From the NCBI RefSeq assembly GCF_900176595.1, contig NZ_LT838813.1, positions 2,246,001 through 2,310,000 of the forward strand: a stretch of DNA of 64,000 nucleotides. Reading direction: 5' to 3'. Positions 45,217 to 53,410 of this stretch are shown here, piece after piece. Source of the DNA: Aquiflexum balticum DSM 16537. GTDB lineage: Bacteria > Bacteroidota > Bacteroidia > Cytophagales > Cyclobacteriaceae. The notes beneath the pieces are model-generated. The model searched no databases, had not been told where the DNA came from, and worked only from the letters and a program-made list of their open reading frames with translations. Position numbers and translations under genes: made by a program. How positions within the stretch are numbered: position 1 is the first letter of the stretch; each line of letters opens with the position of its first letter.

Positions 45217-46383
45217 ATGGCAACTCAGAAAAAACTGAAAATGGGAATGGTCGGAGGAGGGCCGGGAGCCTTTATCGGCGCTATCCACCGCAATGCTGCA
45301 TTGATGGATGGGCTGATTGAATTGACAGCAGGGGCTTTTAGCGGTAATCCGGAAAAATCCAAACAGGCAGGAGAGGATTTGATGCTCGATCCATCTAGGG
45401 TTTATTCCTCTTATGATGAGATGATCTCTAAAGAACTTGCTTTGCCCGAATCAGAAAGAATTGACATCATCAGTATCGTCACTCCAAATAATGTACATTT
45501 TGACCCGGCCAAGAAAGCTCTGGAAAATGGATTTCATGTTGTTTTGGACAAACCCATGACTTTAAATTATGATGAAGCCAAGGAACTCTATAAGATCATC
45601 AAAAAAACTGATAAACTGTTTTGTTTGACCCATACCTACACAGGTTATCCCATGATCAAACAAATGAAGCAGATGATCGCGGATGGAGCAATTGGTGAAG
45701 TCAGGAAAGTATATGTGGAATATCCCCAAGGATGGCTTCATAAGCTTTTGGAGTATGAAAACAAACAAGCAGAGTGGAGAACTGACCCTGCAAGGAATGG
45801 TAAAGCCGGCTGTTTTGGTGATATTGGAACGCACGCTTTTAATCTGGCTGAATATGTCGCAGGAATCAAAGTGGCGAAAATATGTGCCGATTTGGACATC
45901 AAGGTTGACGGCAGGCCGATTGATGATGATGGCGCAGTTCTAATGAGATTTGAAAACAATGCCTCTGGAATTCTTACAGCTTCGCAAATTGATGCAGGTT
46001 GTGAAAATAACCTGAAAATCCGGGTTTTTGGAGAAAAAGCCGGTCTTGAATGGCAGCAAGAGGATAATAATACCTTGAGGTTGAGATGGCCTGACAAACC
46101 GGATGAAATCTATAGAGCGGGGACAGGTTATTTAGGGTCTTTGGCCAATGAAAATATCAGAACTCCCGCGGGGCATCCGGAGGGCTATATCGAGGCTTTT
46201 GCCAATATTTATAGGAACTTTGCCAGGTGTATTTATGCGCTTAGAAAAGGAGAGGAGCCCAAACCTGAATGGTGGGATTTCCCCGGAGCAGAAGACGGAA
46301 TCAGAGGAATGGCATTTATTGAGAATGTTTTAAAAAGCTCAGCCTCTGATAAGAAATGGACACCTTTTGAGGTGGAATATTGA
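45217..46383 (+). CDS. Gfo/Idh/MocA family oxidoreductase
   Basis: A 388-residue cytosolic NAD(P)-dependent sugar oxidoreductase. The Rossmann motif is MGMVGGGPGAFIGAIHR (about 9-25). The family substrate motif is seen as DKPMTLNYDEAK, and the catalytic-region pattern as GDIGTHAFNLAEYV. No signal peptide is present. In 3-keto-glycoside pathways such enzymes reduce 3-keto sugars in the cytosol or catalyse related steps. It is the first gene of a plus-strand operon divergent from the transporter operon. Confidence 0.93.
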   Translation: MATQKKLKMGMVGGGPGAFIGAIHRNAALMDGLIELTAGAFSGNPEKSKQAGEDLMLDPSRVYSSYDEMISKELALPESERIDIISIVTPNNVHFDPAKKALENGFHVVLDKPMTLNYDEAKELYKIIKKTDKLFCLTHTYTGYPMIKQMKQMIADGAIGEVRKVYVEYPQGWLHKLLEYENKQAEWRTDPARNGKAGCFGDIGTHAFNLAEYVAGIKVAKICADLDIKVDGRPIDDDGAVLMRFENNASGILTASQIDAGCENNLKIRVFGEKAGLEWQQEDNNTLRLRWPDKPDEIYRAGTGYLGSLANENIRTPAGHPEGYIEAFANIYRNFARCIYALRKGEEPKPEWWDFPGAEDGIRGMAFIENVLKSSASDKKWTPFEVEY

Positions 46384-46392
46384 GGGGGAGAG

Positions 46393-46462
46393 GCGAGATG
46401 CGAGAGACAAGAATCAAGAATCAAGAAGCGAGAGCCGAGATCCAAGAAACAAGAGCCAAGAA
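46393..46462 (+). repeat. AAGAnnC heptamer run
   Basis: About ten degenerate heptamers (AAGAATC, AAGAAGC, GAGAGCC, AAGAAAC and others) lie just after the stop codon of the Gfo/Idh/MocA gene. The run is of the same type as that at 12842-12886. It stretches the gap inside an otherwise tight operon to 219 bases. Confidence 0.6.
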
Positions 46463-46602
46463 ATAGCATAAAGCGAGATCCTAGAAGCGCAAGGACAAAG
46501 GCGGGGAAATCTTTCCAATCTTATAATCTGTAATTTTCAATCCGCCAAGGCGGACAAGTAATTAAAATTTTAAAATCTTTCAATCATAAATAAAATAAAC
46601 CT

Positions 46603-47655
46603 ATGAAAACCATTAAAGGACCGGCGATATTTTTGGCGCAATTTGCTGATGATGTGGCGCCATTCAATAATTTAAAAAGTATTTGTGAATGGATGTCTAA
46701 TGTAGGCTATAAAGGTGTGCAGATTCCATCTTGGGACGGAAGGATGATAGACCTTCAAAAAGCTGCTGAAAGTAAGACCTATGCCGATGAAATCAAAGGC
46801 GTAGTCAATGATGCTGGGATGGAAATCACCGAACTGTCCACTCACCTCCAAGGTCAATTGGTGGCAGTTCATCCTGCTTACAATGAGTTATTTGATGGTT
46901 TTGCGCCTTCTAATTTAGCAGGGAATATCAAAGGGAAATCCGAATGGGCTACCCAACAATTGAAATTTGCAGCTAAGGCTTCGGCTAACCTCGGATTGAA
47001 GGCACACGCAACTTTCTCAGGTGCTTTGATGTGGCATACGGTATATCCCTGGCCGCAGCGACCTGCGGGATTGGTGGAGACTGGATTCACTGAACTGGCA
47101 AAACGTTGGACCCCGATTTTGGATACTTTTGATGAATATGGGGTTGATGTCTGTTATGAGCTTCATCCCGGGGAAGATCTTCATGATGGCATTACCTTCG
47201 AAATGTTTTTGGAAAAAGTGAATAACCACAAGCGGGCAAATATTCTCTATGATCCGAGCCACTTTGTTTTGCAGTGCTTGGACTATCTACAATTCATTGA
47301 TTTTTATCATGATAGGATCAAAATGTTCCATGTGAAAGATGCCGAATTTAACCCTACTGGAAAACAGGGGGTATACGGCGGTTTCCAAGGATGGGTAGAC
47401 CGTGCGGGAAGATTCCGTTCCTTGGGAGATGGTCAAGTAGATTTTAGTGGTATCTTTAGCAAACTTTCCCAATACAATTATGATGGTTGGGCAGTTTTGG
47501 AATGGGAATGTGCTATCAAGCATCCTGAACAAGGCGCCATAGAAGGTGCTCCGTTTATAGAAGACCATATCATAAGGGTCACAGAAAAAGCCTTTGATGA
47601 TTTTGCGGGAACAGGTGCTGATGAGGCATTTAACAAAAAAATATTAGGAATTTAA
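46603..47655 (+). CDS. sugar phosphate isomerase/epimerase (cytosolic TIM barrel)
   Basis: A 350-residue xylose-isomerase-like TIM barrel without a signal peptide: FLAQFADDVAPFNN at the start, then the metal-site candidates VCYELHPGEDLHDG (Glu), ILYDPSHFVLQCLD (Asp/His), MFHVKDAEF (His/Asp) and AVLEWECA (Glu). In related clusters this type of enzyme isomerises or cleaves the keto-sugar after import. It follows the Gfo/Idh/MocA gene and precedes cytochrome c by 25 bases. Confidence 0.92.
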   Translation: MKTIKGPAIFLAQFADDVAPFNNLKSICEWMSNVGYKGVQIPSWDGRMIDLQKAAESKTYADEIKGVVNDAGMEITELSTHLQGQLVAVHPAYNELFDGFAPSNLAGNIKGKSEWATQQLKFAAKASANLGLKAHATFSGALMWHTVYPWPQRPAGLVETGFTELAKRWTPILDTFDEYGVDVCYELHPGEDLHDGITFEMFLEKVNNHKRANILYDPSHFVLQCLDYLQFIDFYHDRIKMFHVKDAEFNPTGKQGVYGGFQGWVDRAGRFRSLGDGQVDFSGIFSKLSQYNYDGWAVLEWECAIKHPEQGAIEGAPFIEDHIIRVTEKAFDDFAGTGADEAFNKKILGI

Positions 47656-47680
47656 CTTATTATCCATATTTATATCAATT

Positions 47681-48100
47681 ATGAAAATTATTAGATCATT
47701 GACCATTGGCTTAATTGCCGTTTCAGCTTTGACTTACTCTTGTGGTGGTGGGGGATCAAGTTCTTCCACAGAAACAAGTACTTCTACTCCACCTCCTGCA
47801 GCAGCCCCTGTCAGCTTAGAGGAGAAATATAAAGACGATCCTGTTTTTGTTGCAGGTTCCGCTAAAGCAAAAGAAGCAGGATGCACGGCTTGCCATATGA
47901 TCCAGAGGAAAATCGTTGGGCCTTCTTATGCTGATGTCGCTGCCAAATATGAAAATACTGAGGAAAATGTGGAATTGTTGACCTCCCATGTTATTCAAGG
48001 AAATGTAGGAGTTTGGGGAGAAGTGCCTATGCCTGCGCATCCACATTTGAGTAAGGAAGACGTGGAAACTATTGTCAGATACGTTTTGATTTTGAAGTAA
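47681..48100 (+). CDS. lipoprotein c-type cytochrome
   Basis: A 139-residue lipoprotein: signal peptide to residue 20, Cys21 lipidated, then a Ser/Thr/Pro-rich linker. The heme motif is CTACH (68-72), GPSYADVAAKY follows, and the sixth-ligand Met lies in the PMPAHPHLS segment. It is probably the electron acceptor for the GMC dehydrogenases of this region, by analogy with the cytochrome subunit of gluconate 2-dehydrogenase. Its stop overlaps the next start by one base. Confidence 0.93.
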   Translation: MKIIRSLTIGLIAVSALTYSCGGGGSSSSTETSTSTPPPAAAPVSLEEKYKDDPVFVAGSAKAKEAGCTACHMIQRKIVGPSYADVAAKYENTEENVELLTSHVIQGNVGVWGEVPMPAHPHLSKEDVETIVRYVLILK

Positions 48101-48837
48101 TGAGCTATTCGAAATCATTATTCATATTATTTGCAACAGCTTTTTCAGCTTTTGCCTGTGGCGGAGGAGAAAAGCAAGTGGATGAAGTAACCGAAACAGT
48201 TGTGGAAGAAAGTGATTGGGAAAGTCTATTTGATGGGCAGACATTTGAAGGTTGGTCCAAATATGGAGGTGGAGAAGTTGGTAAGGCATGGAAAGTCCAA
48301 GACGGTGCCATCTATCTGGATGCCAAAAACAAAGACGGTTGGCAAACAGGAGATGGCGGTGATATCGTGACCAACGAGGAATTTGAAAATTATCATTTTC
48401 AAGTAGAATGGAAAATTGCTCCAAATGGAAATTCCGGTATTATTTTCTTTGTGAAAGATTCTTCTGAATATGCATATCCTTGGATGACCGGTCCGGAAAT
48501 GCAGGTTTTGGACAACGATGGACATCCTGATGCCAAAATTACAACTCACCGTGCAGGAGATCTTTATGACCTGATCGAATCAAGTGAGGAAACGGTCAAA
48601 CCTGTCGGAGAATGGAATCTTGCTGAAATCATTGCAAAAGACGGTAAATTGGAATTGCATTTGAATGGAGTGATGGTGGTATCTACCACGATGTGGACTC
48701 CTGAATGGGAAGAGATGGTAGCCAATTCAAAATTCAAAGACATGCCTGGTTTTGGTAAATACAAAAAAGGGAAAATTGCCCTTCAAGACCATGGAGATGA
48801 AGTTTGGTTCAGAAATATCAGGATCAAGAGGCTTTAA
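48100..48837 (+). CDS. DUF1080 lipoprotein (3-keto-disaccharide hydrolase family)
   Basis: A 245-residue lipoprotein with lipidated Cys20 (SAFACGGG). The mature part is DUF1080: WESLFDGQTFEGWSKYGGG, then FQVEWKIAPNGNSGIIFFV, MTGPEMQVLDNDGHPDAK and the C-terminal GKIALQDHGDEVWFRNIRIK. DUF1080 proteins are now known as 3-keto-glycoside (disaccharide) hydrolases, which cleave glycosides after C3 oxidation. This fits the GMC dehydrogenases beside it. It is the last gene of the plus-strand operon, closed by a strong terminator. Confidence 0.95.
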   Translation: MSYSKSLFILFATAFSAFACGGGEKQVDEVTETVVEESDWESLFDGQTFEGWSKYGGGEVGKAWKVQDGAIYLDAKNKDGWQTGDGGDIVTNEEFENYHFQVEWKIAPNGNSGIIFFVKDSSEYAYPWMTGPEMQVLDNDGHPDAKITTHRAGDLYDLIESSEETVKPVGEWNLAEIIAKDGKLELHLNGVMVVSTTMWTPEWEEMVANSKFKDMPGFGKYKKGKIALQDHGDEVWFRNIRIKRL

Positions 48838-48850
48838 TCCTCAAGTCGCA

Positions 48851-48891
48851 TTAAATCAAAAAACCCGGTATTTCCGGGTTTTTTGATTTAA
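48851..48891. terminator. bidirectional rho-independent terminator
   Basis: An 18-pair perfect stem, TTAAATCAAAAAACCCGG (48851-48868) with its complement (48874-48891), has a 5-base loop. Both strands carry T-runs, so it serves the DUF1080 operon and the convergent minus-strand gene. Confidence 0.9.
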
Positions 48892-48902
48892 TGAACTTTC
48901 TT

Positions 48903-49271
48903 TCAATCAGTCTTTTTCTTCTTTCCTGTAAAAGTTCCTTCAGCCATTGATCCCAATTTTACTTTACCTTTCAATTCGTCTCCATCTACTACACCTTCAT
49001 ACTCAATGGTTTCGCCACTGATTTTGAATTCCAAATGAATGATATTGCCTTTAAGTGTCCCCTTTACATCAGAACTTCCCAATAGACCTGAATAGGTCCC
49101 TTTCAGATTAGTGGCATCTACCTGCTCTAGAACAAAAGTCGGTGAACCGCTTCCGGCATCAGTCTCTACCTGCATGATCCATGTTCCATTTACATTGGGG
49201 GTCGTTTGAGCCAAAAGGAAACTGGGGTCTCCCAAAAGCAACAGAATAAAAATAACGCTTAACTTTTTCAT
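48903..49271 (-). CDS. small secreted hypothetical protein
   Basis: A 122-residue protein from MKKLSVIFILLLLG (a signal peptide cut near LLAQ). The first possible start, at 49298, would add nine residues before the signal. The mature sequence is a regular beta-rich repeat (NGTWIMQVETDAGS, LKGTYSGLLGSSDVKGTLKG, YEGVVDGDELKGKVKLG, EGTFTGKKK), with short strands as in lipocalin-like folds. No function is known. It ends in a basic KKKKTD tail. Confidence 0.75.
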   Translation of the reverse strand: MKKLSVIFILLLLGDPSFLLAQTTPNVNGTWIMQVETDAGSGSPTFVLEQVDATNLKGTYSGLLGSSDVKGTLKGNIIHLEFKISGETIEYEGVVDGDELKGKVKLGSMAEGTFTGKKKKTD

Positions 49272-49385
49272 AAGATTGGATTTATTTTGAATATTCAATT
49301 TAAAGATTTATTAGAGGATCAATATTTAGTATCCCAAGAAATATAAAGCATCATTGCAATATTCTCTTTTTTTTGTTTTAATCTC

Positions 49386-50225
49386 TCAGGATTTTGACTT
49401 GACTTTTTCAAGATCTTTCTTCGAGGTATGGTCAATAAAACGCTGCACAAAACCAGGATCTTCTGTACGCATCCATACATCCCAGAATGTGAAATATAGG
49501 CCATAATTGCATCGGTATTTCAAATGATGCATGTCGTGGTGGGTAGCACCGACCATCCACCTGGATATTGGAGACTGGATAGCCGAACTGGAATATATTT
49601 CCACACCGGCATGATTGATCACTGCTGTGATGGACATAGTCACCAACAATGCCAGTAAAACTGTAAAATGCATTGGAAGGAAGAGAACTAAAACCGGTAA
49701 AAATACCGCCTGAAAAACCGCCTCTATCGGATGAAAAGAAAAAGAAGTAAAGGAACTCGTATAAAGACTATTGTGGTGAATGTGATGAAAGTGTCGGAGC
49801 ACCTTTGGTCGGTGCATCCACCTGTGGAGCCAATAGTAATAAGTTTCATGGATAAAAAGCGCTAAGAAAAAGCTGCCGGGTATCCATATCAAATCCTTAA
49901 CCTTAAGGTCTGTATACAACTTGGTAAATCCCTGCTGCCAAAAAATCAGTAATAATGTACCTGAGATTGCAAAAATAACCGCTCCCAAAAAAGAATACCA
50001 AATTTCCTTTTTCACCTGCGGTATTTTGATTTGTTGGTGTAGCCTTCGATAAGGTTGGTAATCACCAATTTTTTTGTAAACCAACTCATGGTAGACCATG
50101 GCCAAAATTAAATACCGTATAAAAATCCCTGAAAACAAGAGTAAGGCAATGATCAGAAAATTCATGGGTTGCATATAGTCAGTACCCAATAGCCAATCCA
50201 AGTTAAAATCTATTTTCCCCGTCAT
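49386..50225 (-). CDS. sterol desaturase family membrane hydroxylase
   Basis: A 279-residue membrane protein with four or five hydrophobic segments and the di-iron histidine motifs of the fatty acid hydroxylase/sterol desaturase superfamily: HETYYYWLHRWMH, HHIHHNS and HHDMHH. The substrate is unknown; in Bacteroidota relatives act on fatty acids or carotenoids. It is minus-strand, divergent from the second GMC operon (190 bases). Confidence 0.93.
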   Translation of the reverse strand: MTGKIDFNLDWLLGTDYMQPMNFLIIALLLFSGIFIRYLILAMVYHELVYKKIGDYQPYRRLHQQIKIPQVKKEIWYSFLGAVIFAISGTLLLIFWQQGFTKLYTDLKVKDLIWIPGSFFLALFIHETYYYWLHRWMHRPKVLRHFHHIHHNSLYTSSFTSFSFHPIEAVFQAVFLPVLVLFLPMHFTVLLALLVTMSITAVINHAGVEIYSSSAIQSPISRWMVGATHHDMHHLKYRCNYGLYFTFWDVWMRTEDPGFVQRFIDHTSKKDLEKVKSKS

Positions 50226-50415
50226 ATTTAGCAGTAAATTTAATTAAAAATTGAAATCGGGGGATTCTTAGGCGGGCTTTATTTTTGAAGTTCCCAAGTT
50301 CATTCCTCCCATCAGTCCCTTCCATTTTCCATTGATAGATTTTAGGTTTTAGAATATACTATTTTAAAAAGCTATACCTTATCTTACATACTAATTACAT
50401 CCCAAAATAACACTT

Positions 50416-50973
50416 ATGGACAGAAGAAAATCACTTAAAATCCTCGGTGGTACTTTAACAGGTATTGCCGGATTGGTGATAGTAGATTGGAAATGGCAAC
50501 TTATTGACCAATTGACCCATAAAGGCTTTTTCACTTTCATGGAAGAAAAACTGATTTCCGCTATCGCAGATACGATTATTCCTGAAGGTCTTCCTCCTAA
50601 AGTCCCAACCCCTGATTCGAAGCCTATTGGTGCCTTAAGTACCGGAACTGACAAGTTTTTAATACGGCTTTTCGAGCATTGCTACGAAAAAGAACAACAG
50701 GATATGATCAAGGCGCTGCTGGCCTCATTGTCCAAAAAATCAAGAACCGATTTGGGGAAATCATTTGATAGCGCTAGCCAGGATGAGCGGGAAAGGATGT
50801 TGCTTTCTTTGGATTCTTCTTTGATTGAAGAAGAGAAAAAATTCTTTGATCTGATAAAATCCCAGACCATTACAGGATTTACTACCGTGAAGGAGGTGAT
50901 GGCTGACTATAGAGGCTATCAGGTTGCTCCTGGTTTTTTCAATGGATGTATAGAAGTTCCTTCTCAAGCTTAA
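50416..50973 (+). CDS. gluconate 2-dehydrogenase subunit 3 family protein (second copy)
   Basis: A 185-residue small subunit with a twin-arginine N-terminus (MDRRKSLKILGGTLTGIAG) and a mature part of the same family as the gene at 40535-41092 (FFTFMEEKLISAIADTIIPE, then the C-terminal MADYRGYQVAPGFFNGC). It lacks a lipobox. It starts the short plus-strand operon and is followed 8 bases later by its GMC partner. It probably guides the partner through the Tat pathway. Confidence 0.92.
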   Translation: MDRRKSLKILGGTLTGIAGLVIVDWKWQLIDQLTHKGFFTFMEEKLISAIADTIIPEGLPPKVPTPDSKPIGALSTGTDKFLIRLFEHCYEKEQQDMIKALLASLSKKSRTDLGKSFDSASQDERERMLLSLDSSLIEEEKKFFDLIKSQTITGFTTVKEVMADYRGYQVAPGFFNGCIEVPSQA

Positions 50974-50981
50974 CCTAAATT

Positions 50982-52679
50982 ATGATGTTGCAAAATTCAA
51001 AAGAAAAACGCACCTATGATGCCATAGTAATAGGTTCAGGCGCAAGTGGTGGCTGGGCTGCCAAGGAACTCACTGAAAAAGGATTAAAAACCCTTGTCCT
51101 TGAAAGAGGTCGGATGGTCCGTCATGTGGAGGATTATCCAACTGCTTCCAAAGCGCCTTGGGAGTTTGAATTCAGAGGTACAGTGCCAATCGAGAAGCGG
51201 TCGGGATTAGGAGGTGGGAGATGGTTAAGAGAGGAAACATTACATTGGGCCATGGCTGATGATGAGCAGCCAATAATAGAAGAAAAGCCTTTCCGCTGGT
51301 TTAGGGGCTACCATGTGGGCGGAAAATCCCTACTTTGGGCAAGGGCAACCCAAAGATGGTCTGATTATGATTTTGAAGGTCCTGCGAGGGATGGTTTTGC
51401 GGTAGACTGGCCAATTCGGTACAAAGACCTTGAACCATGGTTGGATTATGTGGAGACCTTTGCGGGTATAGCAGGAAGCAGGGATGGTTTACCAGAACTC
51501 CCGGATTCTATCGTTCAGCCAGGATTTGAATTGAGTTGCATTGAAAACCACTATAAGGAACAGTTAAAGAAAAATTATGGGAATCGCCACCTGATCCAAG
51601 GCAGGTGCGCCCATCTGACAGATCCTCAAGAAATCCACCGACAGCAAGGTAGGTATAAATGTCAGAATCAGGGAATGTGTAACAGAGGCTGTGTTTATGG
51701 AGGATACTTCTCTGCCAATGCATCCACTTTGCCTTGGGCGGAAAAGACGGGGAATCTGACAATTCGGCCGGACGCTGTAGTGGAATCCATCCTATATGAT
51801 GAGTCCAAGGGGCGCGCAGTAGGGGTTAGGATAATTGATCGACATTCCAAGGAGGCGATGGAATTTTATGCCAAAATTATTTTTGTCAATGCTTCAACCA
51901 TTGCTTCCAATGCAATTTTGTTGAATTCCAAATCTTCCAGATTTCCTAACGGACTTGGAAATGACAACGGTTTGATGGGTAAGTTTTTGGCTTGCCATAA
52001 TTATAGAGGAAAGGGGAATGCCACTTTTGAAGGGTATTTCGATAAGGCTACGGCAGGAAGGCATGCCGGACATGCTTATGTTCCGAGATTCCGAAATGTT
52101 TTCAAACAGGAGACGGATTTTCTTCGGGGATATTCCATAGGGATGTCAGGAGGTAGAGGTTTAGGTTCAGATACCAGTATGATCGGACATGAATTGAGAG
52201 ATAATTTGCTGAACCAAAAATATGGGAACTGGCACCTAGCAGCATGGATGCAAGGGGAGACGGTTCCCATAGAATCCAACCATATGCGTCTCAGTACAGA
52301 TCAAACAGATAAATATGGTATTCCAAAAATCATCCTTTCGGTGGAATGGAAGGACAATGATGATAAAATGACAGCTGATTTTATCGAGCAGCAAACCGAA
52401 ATGTATGAGAAGGCTGGATTTACAAATATCAAAGTAGAAGACTCCCATGCCGCACCTGGATCTGATATCCACGAAATGGGCGGAGTTCGAATGGGAAAAG
52501 ATCCAAAAACATCGCTTTTGAATAAATGGAATCAGCTGCACAGTTGCAAAAATGTTTTCGTTACCGATGGTGCCAGTTTTACCAGCACCAGTACCCAAAA
52601 TCCGACTCTGATGTTTATGGCCATCACTGCAAGGGCAGCAAATCATGCAGTGGAGGAATTGAATAAGAGGAATTTGTAA
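50982..52679 (+). CDS. GMC-family FAD sugar/glycoside dehydrogenase (second copy)
   Basis: A 565-residue GMC oxidoreductase, paralogous to the gene at 41110-42789. FAD motif VIGSGASGGWAAKEL (about 16-30), GGKSLLWARATQR, C-terminal HEMGGVRMGKDPKTSLLN and QNPTLMFMAITARAA. The three cysteines C227, C233 and C237 have the same C-x5-C-x3-C spacing as in the first copy. It has no signal peptide. It forms a pair with subunit 3 and may have a different substrate range from the first pair. Confidence 0.93.
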   Translation: MMLQNSKEKRTYDAIVIGSGASGGWAAKELTEKGLKTLVLERGRMVRHVEDYPTASKAPWEFEFRGTVPIEKRSGLGGGRWLREETLHWAMADDEQPIIEEKPFRWFRGYHVGGKSLLWARATQRWSDYDFEGPARDGFAVDWPIRYKDLEPWLDYVETFAGIAGSRDGLPELPDSIVQPGFELSCIENHYKEQLKKNYGNRHLIQGRCAHLTDPQEIHRQQGRYKCQNQGMCNRGCVYGGYFSANASTLPWAEKTGNLTIRPDAVVESILYDESKGRAVGVRIIDRHSKEAMEFYAKIIFVNASTIASNAILLNSKSSRFPNGLGNDNGLMGKFLACHNYRGKGNATFEGYFDKATAGRHAGHAYVPRFRNVFKQETDFLRGYSIGMSGGRGLGSDTSMIGHELRDNLLNQKYGNWHLAAWMQGETVPIESNHMRLSTDQTDKYGIPKIILSVEWKDNDDKMTADFIEQQTEMYEKAGFTNIKVEDSHAAPGSDIHEMGGVRMGKDPKTSLLNKWNQLHSCKNVFVTDGASFTSTSTQNPTLMFMAITARAANHAVEELNKRNL

Positions 52680-52816
52680 AAAAAAGTATACTGTAAAAAT
52701 GATATTGGTTCTGATTAAGAATCCACTTTATGTCCTTGAGCCGCATTTTGCAATCCATATTATTAGCAAATGGTACTTGGAATAGATTTTTCGTTTTTTC
52801 AGAAAATGAGAAAAAG

Positions 52817-52844
52817 CAACCCTCCTGAATTTTGGGGAGGGTTG
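52817..52844 (-). terminator. rho-independent terminator for the disordered-protein gene
   Basis: CAACCCTCC (52817-52825) pairs with GGAGGGTTG (52836-52844). On the minus strand CTTTTTCTC follows the stem. It also lies beyond the convergent GMC gene. Confidence 0.75.
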
Positions 52845-52859
52845 GGCAATCACGACTCT

Positions 52860-53201
52860 CTATTTATCCGACCCAACTGACCTTTTATTGGGTTGATTTC
52901 TCATCGTTCCGAATTTTTCATTACGACGTGCCTTATCGGCATTAACGTTTGGATCCTCATGAGAAGGTAGTTCTCTTCCTGTATCCTTGTCGCTTCTGTT
53001 TCTATCTTTGTCAGAATCTTTGGATTTAGAAATAATATCAAGGTTTCTCTCTTTATCTTCATCAAGTTCAAATTCGCGGTCAGAGTCTCTTTCATCGCGA
53101 TCAGTTGGATTCAGGTCATTTCGTCCGCTTTCTTCATTGGTTTTCTGAATAGACTTGTCCTCATGCTGAGAATTGCGGTTTTCGTTTTCTTGTTGGTTCA
53201 C
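52860..53201 (-). CDS. highly charged, probably disordered protein
   Basis: A 113-residue protein with almost no hydrophobic residues: about three quarters are Asn, Asp, Glu, Lys, Arg, Ser, Gln or Pro (ENENRNSQHEDKSIQKT, RDERDSDREFELDEDKERN). It has no signal peptide, membrane segment or cysteine, so it should be intrinsically disordered. The minus strand has its own terminator. Comparable hydrophilins exist in Bacteroidota, but I cannot name a family. Confidence 0.65.
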   Translation of the reverse strand: MNQQENENRNSQHEDKSIQKTNEESGRNDLNPTDRDERDSDREFELDEDKERNLDIISKSKDSDKDRNRSDKDTGRELPSHEDPNVNADKARRNEKFGTMRNQPNKRSVGSDK

Positions 53202-53410
53202 GTTTCCTCGGGTTTATATTCTGAATAAATTATTTTCAAATTTACCTTACTCAATCAATCATTGCATTACATGAAATTTCAAAAAAGATGTAAAAATCGC
53301 AGTAAGTTTTAATTTTGGATTGTTCACAAACTTGAGGGCAGGAAAATATTTGAGCGTGTTAGGACTCATAAATCAAAAATAATATTAAAAATTTCTGTGA
53401 ATGGTGGTAA

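Noticed and set aside
40000-52700. Polysaccharide utilisation locus with SusC/SusD
   Set aside because: No SusC- or SusD-like gene is present in the window; the cluster is a sugar-oxidation locus instead.
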